A stretch of 64,000 bases of DNA from Mesorhizobium sp. SARCC-RB16n (GCF_008520305.1 NZ_ML703294.1:1-64000); one strand, 5' to 3'. Shown: positions 8,590 to 18,162, counted from the first letter of the stretch. The notes: generated by a model from the sequence alone, not told the origin. A program made the numbers and translations.

Positions 8590-9198
8590 ATGGCCGCAAA
8601 AGACGACCCGATCATTATCAAGAAATACGCCAACCGCCGCCTCTATAATACGGGGACGAGCACCTATGTGACGCTCGAGGATCTGGCCGAGATGGTCAAG
8701 AAGGGCGAGGAATTCACCGTACAGGACGCCAAGACCGGTGACGACATCACCCATCCGGTGCTGACCCAGATCATTTTCGAACTGGAGAACAAGGACGGGC
8801 AGAACATGCTGCCGATCCCGTTCCTGCGCCAACTGATCGCCTTCTACGGCGACCAGATGCAGATGATCGTGCCGAGCTTCCTCGAACAGTCGATGATCGC
8901 CTTCTCCAAGGAGCAGGAGCGGTTCCGCGAGCAGATGAAGGGCGCCATCGGCAAGTCGCCGCTCGACGTGATGAAGATGGCGACGCCGATGAAGGCACTG
9001 GAGGAACAGACACGGCGCAACATGGAAATGTTCCAGAATGCGATGCGGCTGTTCACCCCTTTTCCGCCGGTGGGCTCCGCACCCGCCGCGACCCCTGCCG
9101 AACCGGCCAGGAAGGAAGTCCCGGAGAAACCCGACGATCTGCAGCAACTGAAGGACCAGATCGCGGCCATGCAGCGCAAGCTCGACACGATGTCGTAA
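8590..9198 (+). CDS. phaR: Polyhydroxyalkanoate synthesis repressor PhaR
   Basis: PhaR senses polyhydroxybutyrate granules and represses phasin and PHB genes. The 202-residue protein has the N-terminal PHB/PHA accumulation-regulator DNA-binding domain at about residues 6-66 (IIKKYANRRLYNT) and a following accumulation-regulator domain at about 75-115. A proline/alanine linker leads to a C-terminal helix (QLKDQIAAMQRKLDTM) that probably mediates oligomerisation. An ATG at 8584 also exists, but GGAGG at 8579-8583 leaves no spacing for it and six bases for the ATG at 8590, so the latter is chosen. It is divergent from phbA-phbB. Confidence 0.94.
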   Translation: MAAKDDPIIIKKYANRRLYNTGTSTYVTLEDLAEMVKKGEEFTVQDAKTGDDITHPVLTQIIFELENKDGQNMLPIPFLRQLIAFYGDQMQMIVPSFLEQSMIAFSKEQERFREQMKGAIGKSPLDVMKMATPMKALEEQTRRNMEMFQNAMRLFTPFPPVGSAPAATPAEPARKEVPEKPDDLQQLKDQIAAMQRKLDTMS

Positions 9199-9209
9199 GC
9201 GCATAGCTC

Positions 9210-10361
9210 TCACGCAATCCATGGCAACAATCCCTCATAGCGGCCGCGCGGCCGGATGACGCTGCCGCTCACGATCTGTTCGACCATGTGTGCCGCCCAG
9301 CCGACGCTGCGTCCAAGCGCGAATAGCTGGAACGGTGCGTCGCGCGGCAGACCAAGGCCGCGCGTCAGCACGGCCAGCGCAAAATCTATGTTCGGTTGGC
9401 CGCCGGTCGCGGCAATGGCGGCGGTTTCCAGCGATCGCAATGTCTCGTCGGTGTTGTCGAGGGCGGCCAGAAGTGCCGTGGCCCGGGGATCGCCCTCTGG
9501 ATAGAGCTGGTGGCCGAAACCCGGCAGTGGCCGGTCGTGGCCGAGCCAGCGCCGGATCGCGACATCGGCGCCATGCCGCGTCGCGTCTTCGGCAAGCTGG
9601 ATCACCGCTTCGCCGGCGCCGCCATGGCGTGGGCCGGACAATGTCGCCAGGCCCGCCAGCAGGCACGCGGCGGGTGAGGCGCCGGTCGAGGCCGCGACGC
9701 GGGCCGCGAAGGTCGATGCGTTGAGTTCGTGGTCGGCGAGGAGGACAAGGACGCGACGGATCGCTTCCGCGCCATCATCGTCCACCGACCAGCCTCGCGC
9801 CAATCGCCGATGTACTGGTTCCGGGCCCGCCTCGGCACCGAGGGCGCTGGCCAGAACGCCGATCGCGTGCGCCGCATCGGCGCACAACGAGGCAGCACTT
9901 CGTCCAAGCGAAGGCCGCGACTGGCCGGCAAGCAAAGCGAGTTGCGCAAAGGCCCGGGCGCGGCCGATCTGTGGCGGTGCATCTGGTGTCGGCGCTTCGA
10001 AGCTGACCGGGCCGGGCAAAGCCCAGAGCAGTCCAGCGGTTTCTTCCAGCGTGGCATGGTCGGACAGCGCAACGGCGTCCCGGCCCCGATAGATGAGGTG
10101 GCCGTGCCAGACGGTCGAGATCGCGGTGACAATCGACGGCTCGCCCCAGGCGATGGCGCTTTCGGCAATGGCCGAGGGGCTGCGCCCGCGCGCCCTTCGC
10201 GTCGCCAGCGCCGCGATGTCGTCGGCGCGGTACTGGCTGCGGCGCGGATCGTCCCGGTCCGGGCGCATGCCGATGCGGCCGCGGCTGACATAGGCGTAGA
10301 GCGTCTGCGGCCTCACCCGAAGCCTTTGCAGTGCCTCTTCCCGAGACAACCATTCGGACAT
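9210..10361 (-). CDS. Citrate synthase family protein with N-terminal helix-turn-helix
   Basis: This 383-residue protein combines a MerR-like helix-turn-helix at about residues 1-60 (LSREEALQRLRVRPQTLYAY) with a citrate-synthase fold from about residue 80 to the end. The three catalytic positions of citrate synthase are kept: His in DHELNAST, His in GFGHQLYPEGDPR and Asp in NIDFALAVL. It may therefore be an active (methyl)citrate synthase-like enzyme that also binds DNA, or a regulator using the fold as sensor. An alternative start at 10391 adds ten residues. It is divergent from a paralogue whose start lies 92 bases away. Confidence 0.85.
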   Translation of the reverse strand: MSEWLSREEALQRLRVRPQTLYAYVSRGRIGMRPDRDDPRRSQYRADDIAALATRRARGRSPSAIAESAIAWGEPSIVTAISTVWHGHLIYRGRDAVALSDHATLEETAGLLWALPGPVSFEAPTPDAPPQIGRARAFAQLALLAGQSRPSLGRSAASLCADAAHAIGVLASALGAEAGPEPVHRRLARGWSVDDDGAEAIRRVLVLLADHELNASTFAARVAASTGASPAACLLAGLATLSGPRHGGAGEAVIQLAEDATRHGADVAIRRWLGHDRPLPGFGHQLYPEGDPRATALLAALDNTDETLRSLETAAIAATGGQPNIDFALAVLTRGLGLPRDAPFQLFALGRSVGWAAHMVEQIVSGSVIRPRGRYEGLLPWIA

Positions 10362-10453
10362 ATCGGCCCTGATATTGATTCTATTGATCAAGATTGATGG
10401 GTATGCCGCCCACCCTTATCTGCCATCTGCAAAAGCTTCAAGGAGATAAGGCC
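10362..10453. promoter_or_regulatory. Shared promoter region of the two citrate-synthase-family genes
   Basis: This 92-base divergent region contains three ATTGAT words between about 10374 and 10398, one of them inside the palindrome ATTGATCAA-like core TTGATCAA. Repeats of this kind suit binding by a dimeric helix-turn-helix protein, and the HTH-carrying product of the minus-strand gene is an obvious candidate. The assignment is inferred from position only. Confidence 0.35.
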
Positions 10454-11542
10454 ATGGCGAATGGGCTCGATGATGTGGTGGCGGCCGAAACCGTGCTGTC
10501 GGACGTGGATGGTCTGGGCGGCCGCCTGACGATCCGCGGCCATTCGCTTGGGGAATTGGCAGGGCGATGGAGTTATGCCCAAGTCGTCCACCTGCTGCTG
10601 GACGGGTTCTTCGACGATCTGCCTGGCGACGCCGAACTGGCGGCAAAACTGGGTGAGGCACGCGTCGAGGTCTTCGACCGGCTGGCGCCTGCGCTGTCCT
10701 TGCTGGCACCGCTCGAAATCTACAGCGCCATGCGCGCCGGCATGGCCTTGATGCCGGATGGCGAGACACTGACGGACGCCTTGAGACTGATCGCGGCGCC
10801 CGCGGTGCTGACGCCGGCCCTGCTGCGCCTGCAGCGCGGCGAGCAACCGATCGCCCCTGATGGCAAGGCCGACCATGCCGCCGACATGTTGAGGATGCTC
10901 AGGGGATCCGCCCCGTCGCCGGCATTGGCAAAGGCACTTGATACCTATCTGGTGACCGTGGGCGACCATGGCCTCAATGCATCGACCTTCGCCACCCGCG
11001 TCGTCGCCTCGACGCTGGCCGGCCTGACATCGTCGGTGCTGGCCGGGCTCGGGGCGCTCAAGGGGCCGCTGCATGGTGGCGCGCCCGGCCCGGTCATCGA
11101 GATGCTCGACGCCATCGCTGCGCATGGCGACGCGGCCGGCTGGCTGCGCGACGCGATCGCCCATGGTGAGCGCATCATGGGCTTCGGCCATCGCATCTAC
11201 CGTGTGCGCGATCCGCGTGCCGATGTGCTGAAAGCGGTGGTGCGCAAGCTTGGCGGCGAGGGCGACACCGGTCGCCGGCTGGCCTTCGCCGAGATGGTCG
11301 AGCAAACGGCGCTCGACGTGCTTCGGATCGCCAAGCCACAGCGCTCGCTGCAGACCAATGTCGAATTCTACACCGCGCTGGTGCTGGAAGCGGCGGGATT
11401 TCCGCCCCAGGCGTTCAGCAATGTCTTTGCCGCCGGGCGCGTTGCCGGCTGGCTCGCGCATGCGCGCGAGCAGCAGACGACCGGACGGCTGATCCGTCCG
11501 CAATCGCGCTATGTCGGCCCGGTGCCGGACCTCGTCGCGTAG
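10454..11542 (+). CDS. Citrate synthase family protein
   Basis: This 362-residue protein has the citrate-synthase fold without a DNA-binding domain. Catalytic histidines are seen in DHGLNASTFATR and MGFGHRIYRVRDPR. The position usually held by aspartate in NVDFY reads NVEFYTALVL, a conservative Asp-to-Glu change. This change may be normal in this subfamily, but it makes the canonical reaction uncertain. The ATG at 10454 follows AAGGAG and is chosen over an upstream start at 10394. It is divergent from the HTH-carrying paralogue, so both may be controlled from the shared 92-base intergenic region. A terminator-like hairpin follows. Confidence 0.87.
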   Translation: MANGLDDVVAAETVLSDVDGLGGRLTIRGHSLGELAGRWSYAQVVHLLLDGFFDDLPGDAELAAKLGEARVEVFDRLAPALSLLAPLEIYSAMRAGMALMPDGETLTDALRLIAAPAVLTPALLRLQRGEQPIAPDGKADHAADMLRMLRGSAPSPALAKALDTYLVTVGDHGLNASTFATRVVASTLAGLTSSVLAGLGALKGPLHGGAPGPVIEMLDAIAAHGDAAGWLRDAIAHGERIMGFGHRIYRVRDPRADVLKAVVRKLGGEGDTGRRLAFAEMVEQTALDVLRIAKPQRSLQTNVEFYTALVLEAAGFPPQAFSNVFAAGRVAGWLAHAREQQTTGRLIRPQSRYVGPVPDLVA

Positions 11543-11567
11543 ATTTCTGTCCGTTTTGAAAACTACG

Positions 11568-11596
11568 GCCTCTCCGCATTGCAGCGGGGGCTTTTT
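11568..11596 (+). terminator. Probable Rho-independent terminator after citrate-synthase-family gene
   Basis: GCCTCTCCGC pairs imperfectly with GCGGGGGC across a short loop and is followed by TTTTT. It lies 26 bases past the stop of the plus-strand citrate-synthase-family gene. Confidence 0.6.
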
Positions 11597-11743
11597 GCAT
11601 GACCGAAATTTCATGTGATCACGCGACCGTGTTCGTGTTCTTGCCTTGGTCCGTCCTTATATGCTGCACTGCAACATAGGCCCCGCAACCGCTTCGCTTC
11701 AATGACGTTAGGCAAGCTGGCACATCAGGATGACAGGAACGCC

Positions 11744-12874
11744 ATGACGAAGAACGGCAAGGCGGAGGAAAAGAAGAAGATCAACATCGCTCTTCAGGGC
11801 GGCGGCTCGCACGGCGCCTTCTCCTGGGGCGTGCTCGACCGGCTGCTGGAGGACGGCAGGCTGGAGATATCGGCCGTTTCCGGCACCAGCGCCGGCGCCA
11901 TGAACGCGGTGGCGCTGGCCGATGGTTTCGTGCGCGGCGGAGTCGAGGGTGCCAGGCAGAAGCTGGACGATTTCTGGCACGCGGTGGCGGCGAAGGGCCG
12001 TTTCAGCCCGGTGCAGCGCATGCCGTGGGATGTCGCCTGGGGCAACTGGTCGATCGAGAACACGCCGGGCTACGTCTTCTTCGACACAATGTCGCGGGTG
12101 TTTTCGCCCTATGTCGCCAACCCGCTCGGCCTCAATCCATTGCGCGACGTGGTCGCGCGGGAAATCGACTTCAAGAATGTTCGCGCCTGCAAGTCGATGG
12201 AACTGTTCATCTCCGCCACCAATGTCGAGACGGGGCAATTGCGGGTGTTTTCCGATGGCGAGATCGATCTGGATACGGTGATGGCGTCGGCCTGCCTGCC
12301 GCAATTGTTCCGCGCCGTCGAGATCAAGGGCGTGCCCTACTGGGATGGCGGCTATGGCGGCAATCCGGCGCTCTATCCCTTCTTCAAGGCGGCGGCGACC
12401 GAGGACGTGCTTCTGGTGCAGATCAATCCGGTGGTGCGCGAGGGAACACCAAGAAGCGCCAACGAGATTCAGAACCGCATCGACGAGATCACTTTCAACG
12501 CCGGGCTGCTACGCGAATTCCGTTCGATCGCCTTCATCAAGGAACTGATCGCCGCGGGCCGTCTGCCGCATGGCGAGTACCGCGACATCCGCATGCATCG
12601 CATCGATGCCGACGAGGCGTTCAAGGACCTGTCGGCATCGTCCAAGGTCAATGCCGAATGGGCGTTCCTGACCTATCTGCGCGACCTCGGCCGCACCGCC
12701 GCCAGCGACTGGCTGGAGGAGAATTACGATGCCGTCGGCAAGCGGGGTACGCTCGATCTTTCGGGCGAACTCGATGATGGTTTCAAGCCGGTACGCGGTC
12801 CCGCACCCGGCCGTCGGGTCAAGGAATTTCTCGCCGTGCGCAAGAACCCGGAAGCGGAACGCCGTCGAGCCTGA
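11744..12874 (+). CDS. Patatin-like phospholipase family protein
   Basis: This 376-residue serine hydrolase has the patatin fold. The oxyanion-hole glycines are at residues 19-24 (GGGSHG), the nucleophile serine is Ser49 in GTSAG, and the catalytic aspartate is in the DGGYGG motif near residue 200, so a complete Ser-Asp dyad is present. Such enzymes cleave acyl groups from lipids. No signal peptide is seen, so it is probably cytoplasmic. Similar proteins are often found near PHB genes in rhizobia, but a role in polymer turnover is only an inference. The ATG at 11744 is used because homology starts there; upstream starts at 11702 and 11615 are possible. Confidence 0.87.
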   Translation: MTKNGKAEEKKKINIALQGGGSHGAFSWGVLDRLLEDGRLEISAVSGTSAGAMNAVALADGFVRGGVEGARQKLDDFWHAVAAKGRFSPVQRMPWDVAWGNWSIENTPGYVFFDTMSRVFSPYVANPLGLNPLRDVVAREIDFKNVRACKSMELFISATNVETGQLRVFSDGEIDLDTVMASACLPQLFRAVEIKGVPYWDGGYGGNPALYPFFKAAATEDVLLVQINPVVREGTPRSANEIQNRIDEITFNAGLLREFRSIAFIKELIAAGRLPHGEYRDIRMHRIDADEAFKDLSASSKVNAEWAFLTYLRDLGRTAASDWLEENYDAVGKRGTLDLSGELDDGFKPVRGPAPGRRVKEFLAVRKNPEAERRRA

Positions 12875-13666
12875 GCCCGCCAAGTGCCGAAGAGCCGATC
12901 TGCATCAGGCACTGCCGCAACAACCAGCGCGTGTGAGTAGCGCATCATCATGCTGACGTCTGCTGCCACCATATGGCTGTCGATACTACGGGCTGTCGCA
13001 TTGTATTGCTGAAATCAGACGAACGAAACGGTCGACATCCTTCCAGCTAATGGGACGAAGAACAGGCGATGTTTCCTCATCAGCATCGCGCTCGGTCTCA
13101 TGTCGAGATCAGCGCACTGCGGGACTGGTACATTCCGGCGCCGGTGCACTGACGTTCCTAACACCGGTTCGGGCCAGCCGGGACTGGCCTTTGGCAATGC
13201 TGGCTTAAGTCCCTTCTTTTCTATTTTAGTCAGTTATTTCAAGTGCTTGTACGGTCCACGCGACGCCGGAGTTTAGTGCGGTTCGCCCGCCGGAAATTGA
13301 TCTGGCCTGTCGGCCAAATCCGTATCCAGTTTCGAAGTAGGCCGGACGATGGCGCAACATCTCGGGAATGTCGCGCTGCCTTTTGGCGATGGCAGACCGT
13401 CGTCCGGTGCTGGTCATGAGGGTCGGATCATGCGCCGGCTGCAAGTCCGTTGAATAGGTATTTTAGCAGATCAAAAGCTGGCTCGCGGCGGTGACACCTT
13501 GCCCGGCTACGCAATGCTGCTGCAACTTTGGGACTATATTGCGATGCAACTTTGATGTAGAAGCGCGCTCGCCTATCACGGCGATTTGAACACGGTCAGG
13601 CGCGCACCCATATCGGCGACGCGCCCGCGTCAAAGACGCGGTGCTGGCCGAACCCGCAGTGGAAAA
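12875..13666. promoter_or_regulatory. 792-base intergenic region upstream of the RND efflux genes, with a direct repeat
   Basis: I recognise no gene here; short frames on both strands (for example 13226-13444 minus) lack a ribosome binding site and homology. Near the right end the 10-mer TGCAACTTTG occurs twice in the same direction, at 13521-13530 and 13545-13554, 24 bases apart. The second copy overlaps a small dyad TTGC-GAT-GCAA. About 110-145 bases upstream of the adaptor gene, these are good candidates for a regulator site of the efflux operon. No regulator gene lies beside it. Confidence 0.4.
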
Positions 13667-14848
13667 ATGACGATGCCTAAAATCAGGTTTCACAAGCTTG
13701 CAGCCATTGTTGTGCTCATCGGTTTCGCGGCGTGGATGGCGACGGGCGAGTTCTCGTCGGTCGGCAGCGTAGCGGCCAACAAGGCCAAGGCCGCCGAAGT
13801 CCAGCAGGGCAAGGCGCCGGACGCGAGCAAGCCGAAGACAGCGGAAGCCGAACCGAAAGCGCCATTGCGCACCGTCGCGGTGGTGACGCCGCCACGCAAG
13901 ACCTATGCGCGCGCCATCCGCATTTCGGGGCTGACCGAAGCCGATAAGCGCGCGGTGCTGGCAACCCGCGTCGCCGGCGTCATCGACAAGCTGCCTGTCA
14001 AGCAAGGCGATCACGTCAAGACCGGCGATCTGGTGCTGATGCTCGCCGCCGAGGAAAAGATCTCGATGGTCGACAACGCCAAGCAGCTTGTGGTGCAGCG
14101 CAAGGCCGAGCTCGATGCCGCCGAGCGGCTGGCTAAGACTGGAAACCTGCCCAAATTGCAGCTCGATACTGCCCGTTCCAACCTGACCCAGGCGCAATCC
14201 CAGCTGGATACCGCACAGGCCGAGCTCGACCGCAACGAAGTGAAGGCGCCGTTCGACGGCGTCATCGACCGGGTGCCGGTGGAACTCGGCAGCTCCGTTA
14301 TGCAGGGCGGCGAGGTGGCGACGATCCTCAAGCTCGATCCGGTGGTCGCGCGCGGCGAGATTAGCGAGCGCGACCTCGGCTATCTCAAGATCGGCGACAA
14401 GGCCAGTGTCCGGCTGGTCAGCGGCCAGACCGTCGAAGGCACCGTGCGCTATATCAGCCGCGACGCCTCGTCGGCGACCCGCACCTTCCGTGTCGAGATC
14501 GCCATCCCCAATGCCGATGGCTCCGTTCCGGCCGGCATGACGGCGGAAATCCAGCTCAGCGCCTTGCCGACGGACGCGGTCCTGCTGCCGCGCTCGGTGG
14601 TGACGCTCGGCGACAAGGGGGATCTCGGCATCCGCGCCGTCGGCAAGGACAACAAGGTGGCGTTCTTCCCGATCGACCTGGTCGACGATACGCCGACCGG
14701 TCTCGTGCTTGGCGGCATCCCGGCCGATGCGCGCATCATCGTCGCCGGCCAGGAACTGGTGAAGGAAGGCGATAAGGTCAAGCCCGTCGAGGCCGACCAG
14801 GCGACCATCAACAAGCTGATCGGCGAAGCCACCGCCGGGACGCAGTAG
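13667..14848 (+). CDS. RND efflux system periplasmic adaptor (HlyD/AcrA family)
   Basis: This 393-residue membrane-fusion protein links an inner-membrane RND pump to an outer-membrane channel. It has an N-terminal membrane anchor at about residues 8-28 (LAAIVVLIGFAAWMATG) without a lipobox cysteine, so it is anchored by the helix or exported. A lipoyl-like half-motif lies near residues 105-130 (VAGVIDKLPVKQGDHVKTGD), followed by a coiled-coil hairpin at about 140-195 and the beta-barrel and C-terminal domains. The start is not fixed by a strong ribosome site; 13673 is an equally near ATG. The pump gene follows after 80 bases. Confidence 0.9.
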   Translation: MTMPKIRFHKLAAIVVLIGFAAWMATGEFSSVGSVAANKAKAAEVQQGKAPDASKPKTAEAEPKAPLRTVAVVTPPRKTYARAIRISGLTEADKRAVLATRVAGVIDKLPVKQGDHVKTGDLVLMLAAEEKISMVDNAKQLVVQRKAELDAAERLAKTGNLPKLQLDTARSNLTQAQSQLDTAQAELDRNEVKAPFDGVIDRVPVELGSSVMQGGEVATILKLDPVVARGEISERDLGYLKIGDKASVRLVSGQTVEGTVRYISRDASSATRTFRVEIAIPNADGSVPAGMTAEIQLSALPTDAVLLPRSVVTLGDKGDLGIRAVGKDNKVAFFPIDLVDDTPTGLVLGGIPADARIIVAGQELVKEGDKVKPVEADQATINKLIGEATAGTQ

Positions 14849-14928
14849 CGCGTGGACGCCGGCGCCGGGCCTTGCCCGACGACAGCGTGTCCATTCGCCA
14901 CTCCCGAAAGCAACAGCAGGCATAAGTC

Positions 14929-17900
14929 ATGGATATCGTCAGACTCGCAATCAACAATGCCCGCCTGACCATTTCGGTCCTGGTCTTCCTGCTGATTGCA
15001 GGCTGGGTTGCCTATCAGTCGACACCGAAGGAAGCGGAACCCGACGTTCCGATTCCGATGATGTATGTCAGCCTGATCTATCAAGGCATTTCGCCTGAGG
15101 ATTCCGAGCGCCTTCTGCTCCGGCCGATGGAAAGCAAGCTGAAGAGCCTGAAGGGCCTCAAGGAGATGCGCTCGGCCGCTTTCCAGGGCGGCGGCTATGT
15201 GCTGGTCGAGTTCCAGCCGCAGACGAACCTGGCGACGGCGCTGCAGGATACGCGCTCCAAGGTCCAGGACGGCAAGGCCGACCTGCCGCAGGCGGCCGAA
15301 GAGCCAGTCGTCACCGAGGTCAATATTTCCGAATTTCCCGTGCTGGTCGTCACTTTGTCCGGCGAATTGCCCGAACGTGTGCTGGCGGCCGCGGCGCGCG
15401 AGCTGCGCGACCGTATCGAGGAAGTGCCCGGCGTCCTGGAAGGTTCGCTGCAGGGCTCCCGCGACGATCTGGTCGAAGTCGTCATCGATCCGATGAAGCT
15501 GTCGTCTTACGGCTTGCAGCTCGACCAGCTGATCGGCGCCGTCGGTGCTTCCAACAGCCTGGTTGCCGCCGGCAACATCGAGGGCTCGCAAGGCAAATAC
15601 GCCGTCAAGGTGCCGTCGCTGATCGAAACGCCCGAGGATGTGGCGGCACTTCCCGTGGTCGCCGGTCCCAATGCCGTCGTTCAGGCCAAGGACATCGCGA
15701 CGATCCGCTCGACCTTCGCCGACGCCACGACGATCACGCGCCTCAACGGCAAGCCGGCCATCGCCATCGAGGTCAAGAAGCGCATCGGCGCCAATCTGAT
15801 CGACACGCTGACCAAGGTCAGGGAGGTGTCCGATACCTTCGTCAAGACCATGCCCGAAGGCATGCACGTCACCTACACGCAGGACAAGTCTGTCTTCGTC
15901 AACCAGTTGCTGGGCGATCTGCAGAATCACGTGATGATCGCCGTCATCTTGGTGTTCATCGTCATCCTCTACGCGCTGTCCGGGCGTGCCTCGCTGCTCA
16001 TTGGCCTGGCCATTCCGTCATCCTTCCTGATCGGCATCCTGCTGCTCGCCATGATGGGCTACACGATCAACATGATCGTGCTGTTCAGCCTCATCCTGGC
16101 GGTCGGCATGCTGGTCGACGATGCCATCATCGTCACGGAGTTTGCCGAACGACGGATGAGCGAGGGCATGCCGAAACAGGAAGCGTTCGCGCTCGCCGCC
16201 AAGCGCATGGCCGGTCCGGTCATCGCGGCGACGATGACGCGTATCGCCGCCTTCTCGCCGTTGCTGTTCTGGCCGGGCATCATCGGCGATTTCATGAAGT
16301 ACATGCCGATCACGCTGATCGTCACGCTGTCGGCCTCGATGCTCTATGCGCTGGTCTTCGCGCCGACGCTGGGCGCGATCTTCGCCAAGGCGCCGCAGCA
16401 TCACGAGGATGGCAATCGCGATGGCTGGTACATGGCTGTCGTCAAGCAGGCAGTACGCTTCCCCATCACCGTGATGGTGCTCACCGTCGTCTTGCTGGCC
16501 GGCATCTTCGTTGGCTATTCGAAGTATGGTGCCGGCGTGGAGTTCTTCCCGAGCGTCGAACCCGACTACGGCCTGCTCTATGTGCATGCCCGCGGCAACC
16601 TCTCGCTGGCCGAAATGGATACCGCGACCAGGATTGCCGAAAACCGGCTGCTCGGCTGGCCGGGCGTGAAGTCGGTCTATACCCGCGTCGGCAAGTCCGA
16701 GGGCGGCGGCCAGGACGTGCCCGAAGACGTCGTCGGCGTCATCCAGTACGAATTCATCGACTGGCGCGAGCGCAAATCGGCCAATGATATCCTGAACGAC
16801 CTGCGTGGCGTGATGGCCGGCATTCCCGGCGTCGACGTCGAGGTGCGCGTGCCGGAAGCGGGTCCGCCGACCGGCAAGCCGATCCAGATCAGGCTTTCGG
16901 CCATCGACCCGAAGGGATTGGACGAGAAGGCGCGCGCCGTCGCCGCACGCATCGCCAAGGTGCCCGGCGTCATCGACATTTCCGATGGCTTGCCGCCGCC
17001 CGGCGTCGACTGGGCACTCGAGGTCGACCGGGCCAAGGCCGCCCAGTACGGCATCAGCCCAACCTCGGTCGGGACGGTGGTTCAGCTTGTCACCAACGGC
17101 CTGAAGCTTTCGGAATACCGGCCTGCCGGCGCCGATAAGGCCGTCGACATCCGGCTGCGCTTGCCGGAGGACCGGCGCACGCTGTCGACGCTCGACGAGC
17201 TCAGGGTGCAGACTTCGCAAGGGTCGGTGCCGATCTCGAACTTCGTCGTGCGCAAGGCGAAGCCGAGCGTCGGCGTCCTCAACCGCATCGATGGCGCCCG
17301 CACCGTGGTGGTGCAGGCCAACGTTGCCGCCGGCGCCCAGGTCGCTGCCGTGCAGCAGGAGGTCACCAAGGCCGTCAGCGACATGAATCTCGGCAGTGGC
17401 ATCCGCTGGAAACTGGCTGGCTCGAACGAGGACAGCGCGGAAGCCAGCGCCTTCCTCAGCAAGGCTTTCGGTGCCGCGATCTTCCTGATCTTCCTGGTGC
17501 TGCTGGCGCAGTTCAACAAGTTCACCAGCGTGTGGCTGGTGCTGTCCTGCGTGGTCATGGCGACGATCGGCGTGTTCCTCGGACTGTTGATAACAGGCGA
17601 GACGTTCGGCATCGTCATGTCGGGCATCGGTGTCATTGCGCTGGCCGGCGTGGTGGTGAACAACAACATCGTGCTGATCGACACCTACGACCGGCTGCGC
17701 GAGGAGGGCTGGGACAAGATGGATGCGGTGCTGCAGACCTGCCGTGAGCGTGCGCGCCCGGTCGTGCTGACGGCGGTGTCGGCCATCCTCGGCGTGTTGC
17801 CGATCGCCTTCGGCCTTGGGCTCGAAATCTTCCATCACGAGACGACGATCAATGCGCCGTCGACGCAATGGTGGATTTCGCTGTCCTCGGCTATCGTCTT

Positions 17901-18105
17901 CGGCCTGTCCTTCGCCACCATCCTGACGCTGGTGGTGACGCCGTCGATGCTGATGGTGTTCACGCGCGCCAAGGTCAAGCCCGGTGCGCGGCGCGGCTGG
18001 TTCAGCCGCCTGTTCCGGCGTAGCAAGGGCGAGATCTCGTCGGACACGACGGCAGCGGATGCAGTCGCCGAGCCGGCAATTGCCTTCCCGAAAGCCGCCG
18101 AATAG
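14929..18105 (+). CDS. RND multidrug efflux transporter, inner-membrane permease (AcrB family)
   Basis: This 1058-residue proton-driven pump of the HAE-type RND family has the usual layout: a membrane helix near residues 10-28, a large periplasmic loop, a six-helix block from about 335 to 560, a second loop and a final helix block from about 850 to 1010. The intramembrane acid pair expected for proton relay is visible in the fourth helix segment (VGMLVDDAIIVTEFAERR). It forms a two-gene operon with the adaptor upstream. No TolC-type channel is encoded next to it, so it probably uses one made elsewhere. Substrates cannot be predicted. Confidence 0.93.
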   Translation: MDIVRLAINNARLTISVLVFLLIAGWVAYQSTPKEAEPDVPIPMMYVSLIYQGISPEDSERLLLRPMESKLKSLKGLKEMRSAAFQGGGYVLVEFQPQTNLATALQDTRSKVQDGKADLPQAAEEPVVTEVNISEFPVLVVTLSGELPERVLAAAARELRDRIEEVPGVLEGSLQGSRDDLVEVVIDPMKLSSYGLQLDQLIGAVGASNSLVAAGNIEGSQGKYAVKVPSLIETPEDVAALPVVAGPNAVVQAKDIATIRSTFADATTITRLNGKPAIAIEVKKRIGANLIDTLTKVREVSDTFVKTMPEGMHVTYTQDKSVFVNQLLGDLQNHVMIAVILVFIVILYALSGRASLLIGLAIPSSFLIGILLLAMMGYTINMIVLFSLILAVGMLVDDAIIVTEFAERRMSEGMPKQEAFALAAKRMAGPVIAATMTRIAAFSPLLFWPGIIGDFMKYMPITLIVTLSASMLYALVFAPTLGAIFAKAPQHHEDGNRDGWYMAVVKQAVRFPITVMVLTVVLLAGIFVGYSKYGAGVEFFPSVEPDYGLLYVHARGNLSLAEMDTATRIAENRLLGWPGVKSVYTRVGKSEGGGQDVPEDVVGVIQYEFIDWRERKSANDILNDLRGVMAGIPGVDVEVRVPEAGPPTGKPIQIRLSAIDPKGLDEKARAVAARIAKVPGVIDISDGLPPPGVDWALEVDRAKAAQYGISPTSVGTVVQLVTNGLKLSEYRPAGADKAVDIRLRLPEDRRTLSTLDELRVQTSQGSVPISNFVVRKAKPSVGVLNRIDGARTVVVQANVAAGAQVAAVQQEVTKAVSDMNLGSGIRWKLAGSNEDSAEASAFLSKAFGAAIFLIFLVLLAQFNKFTSVWLVLSCVVMATIGVFLGLLITGETFGIVMSGIGVIALAGVVVNNNIVLIDTYDRLREEGWDKMDAVLQTCRERARPVVLTAVSAILGVLPIAFGLGLEIFHHETTINAPSTQWWISLSSAIVFGLSFATILTLVVTPSMLMVFTRAKVKPGARRGWFSRLFRRSKGEISSDTTAADAVAEPAIAFPKAAE

Positions 18106-18130
18106 ACAGGCTTCCCGGTCTGACTGGCAA

Positions 18131-18162
18131 AGGCCGCCCGGAACAACCGGGCGGCCTTTTGC
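18131..18162 (+). terminator. Rho-independent terminator of the RND operon
   Basis: AGGCCGCCCGG and CCGGGCGGCCT form a perfect 10-11 base stem with a five-base loop and a TTTT tail, about 25 bases past the pump stop codon. Confidence 0.88.

Noticed and set aside
13226-13444. 72-codon minus-strand frame in the gap before the RND genes
   Set aside because: No ribosome site, no recognisable motif and no neighbouring gene to link to; treated as chance.
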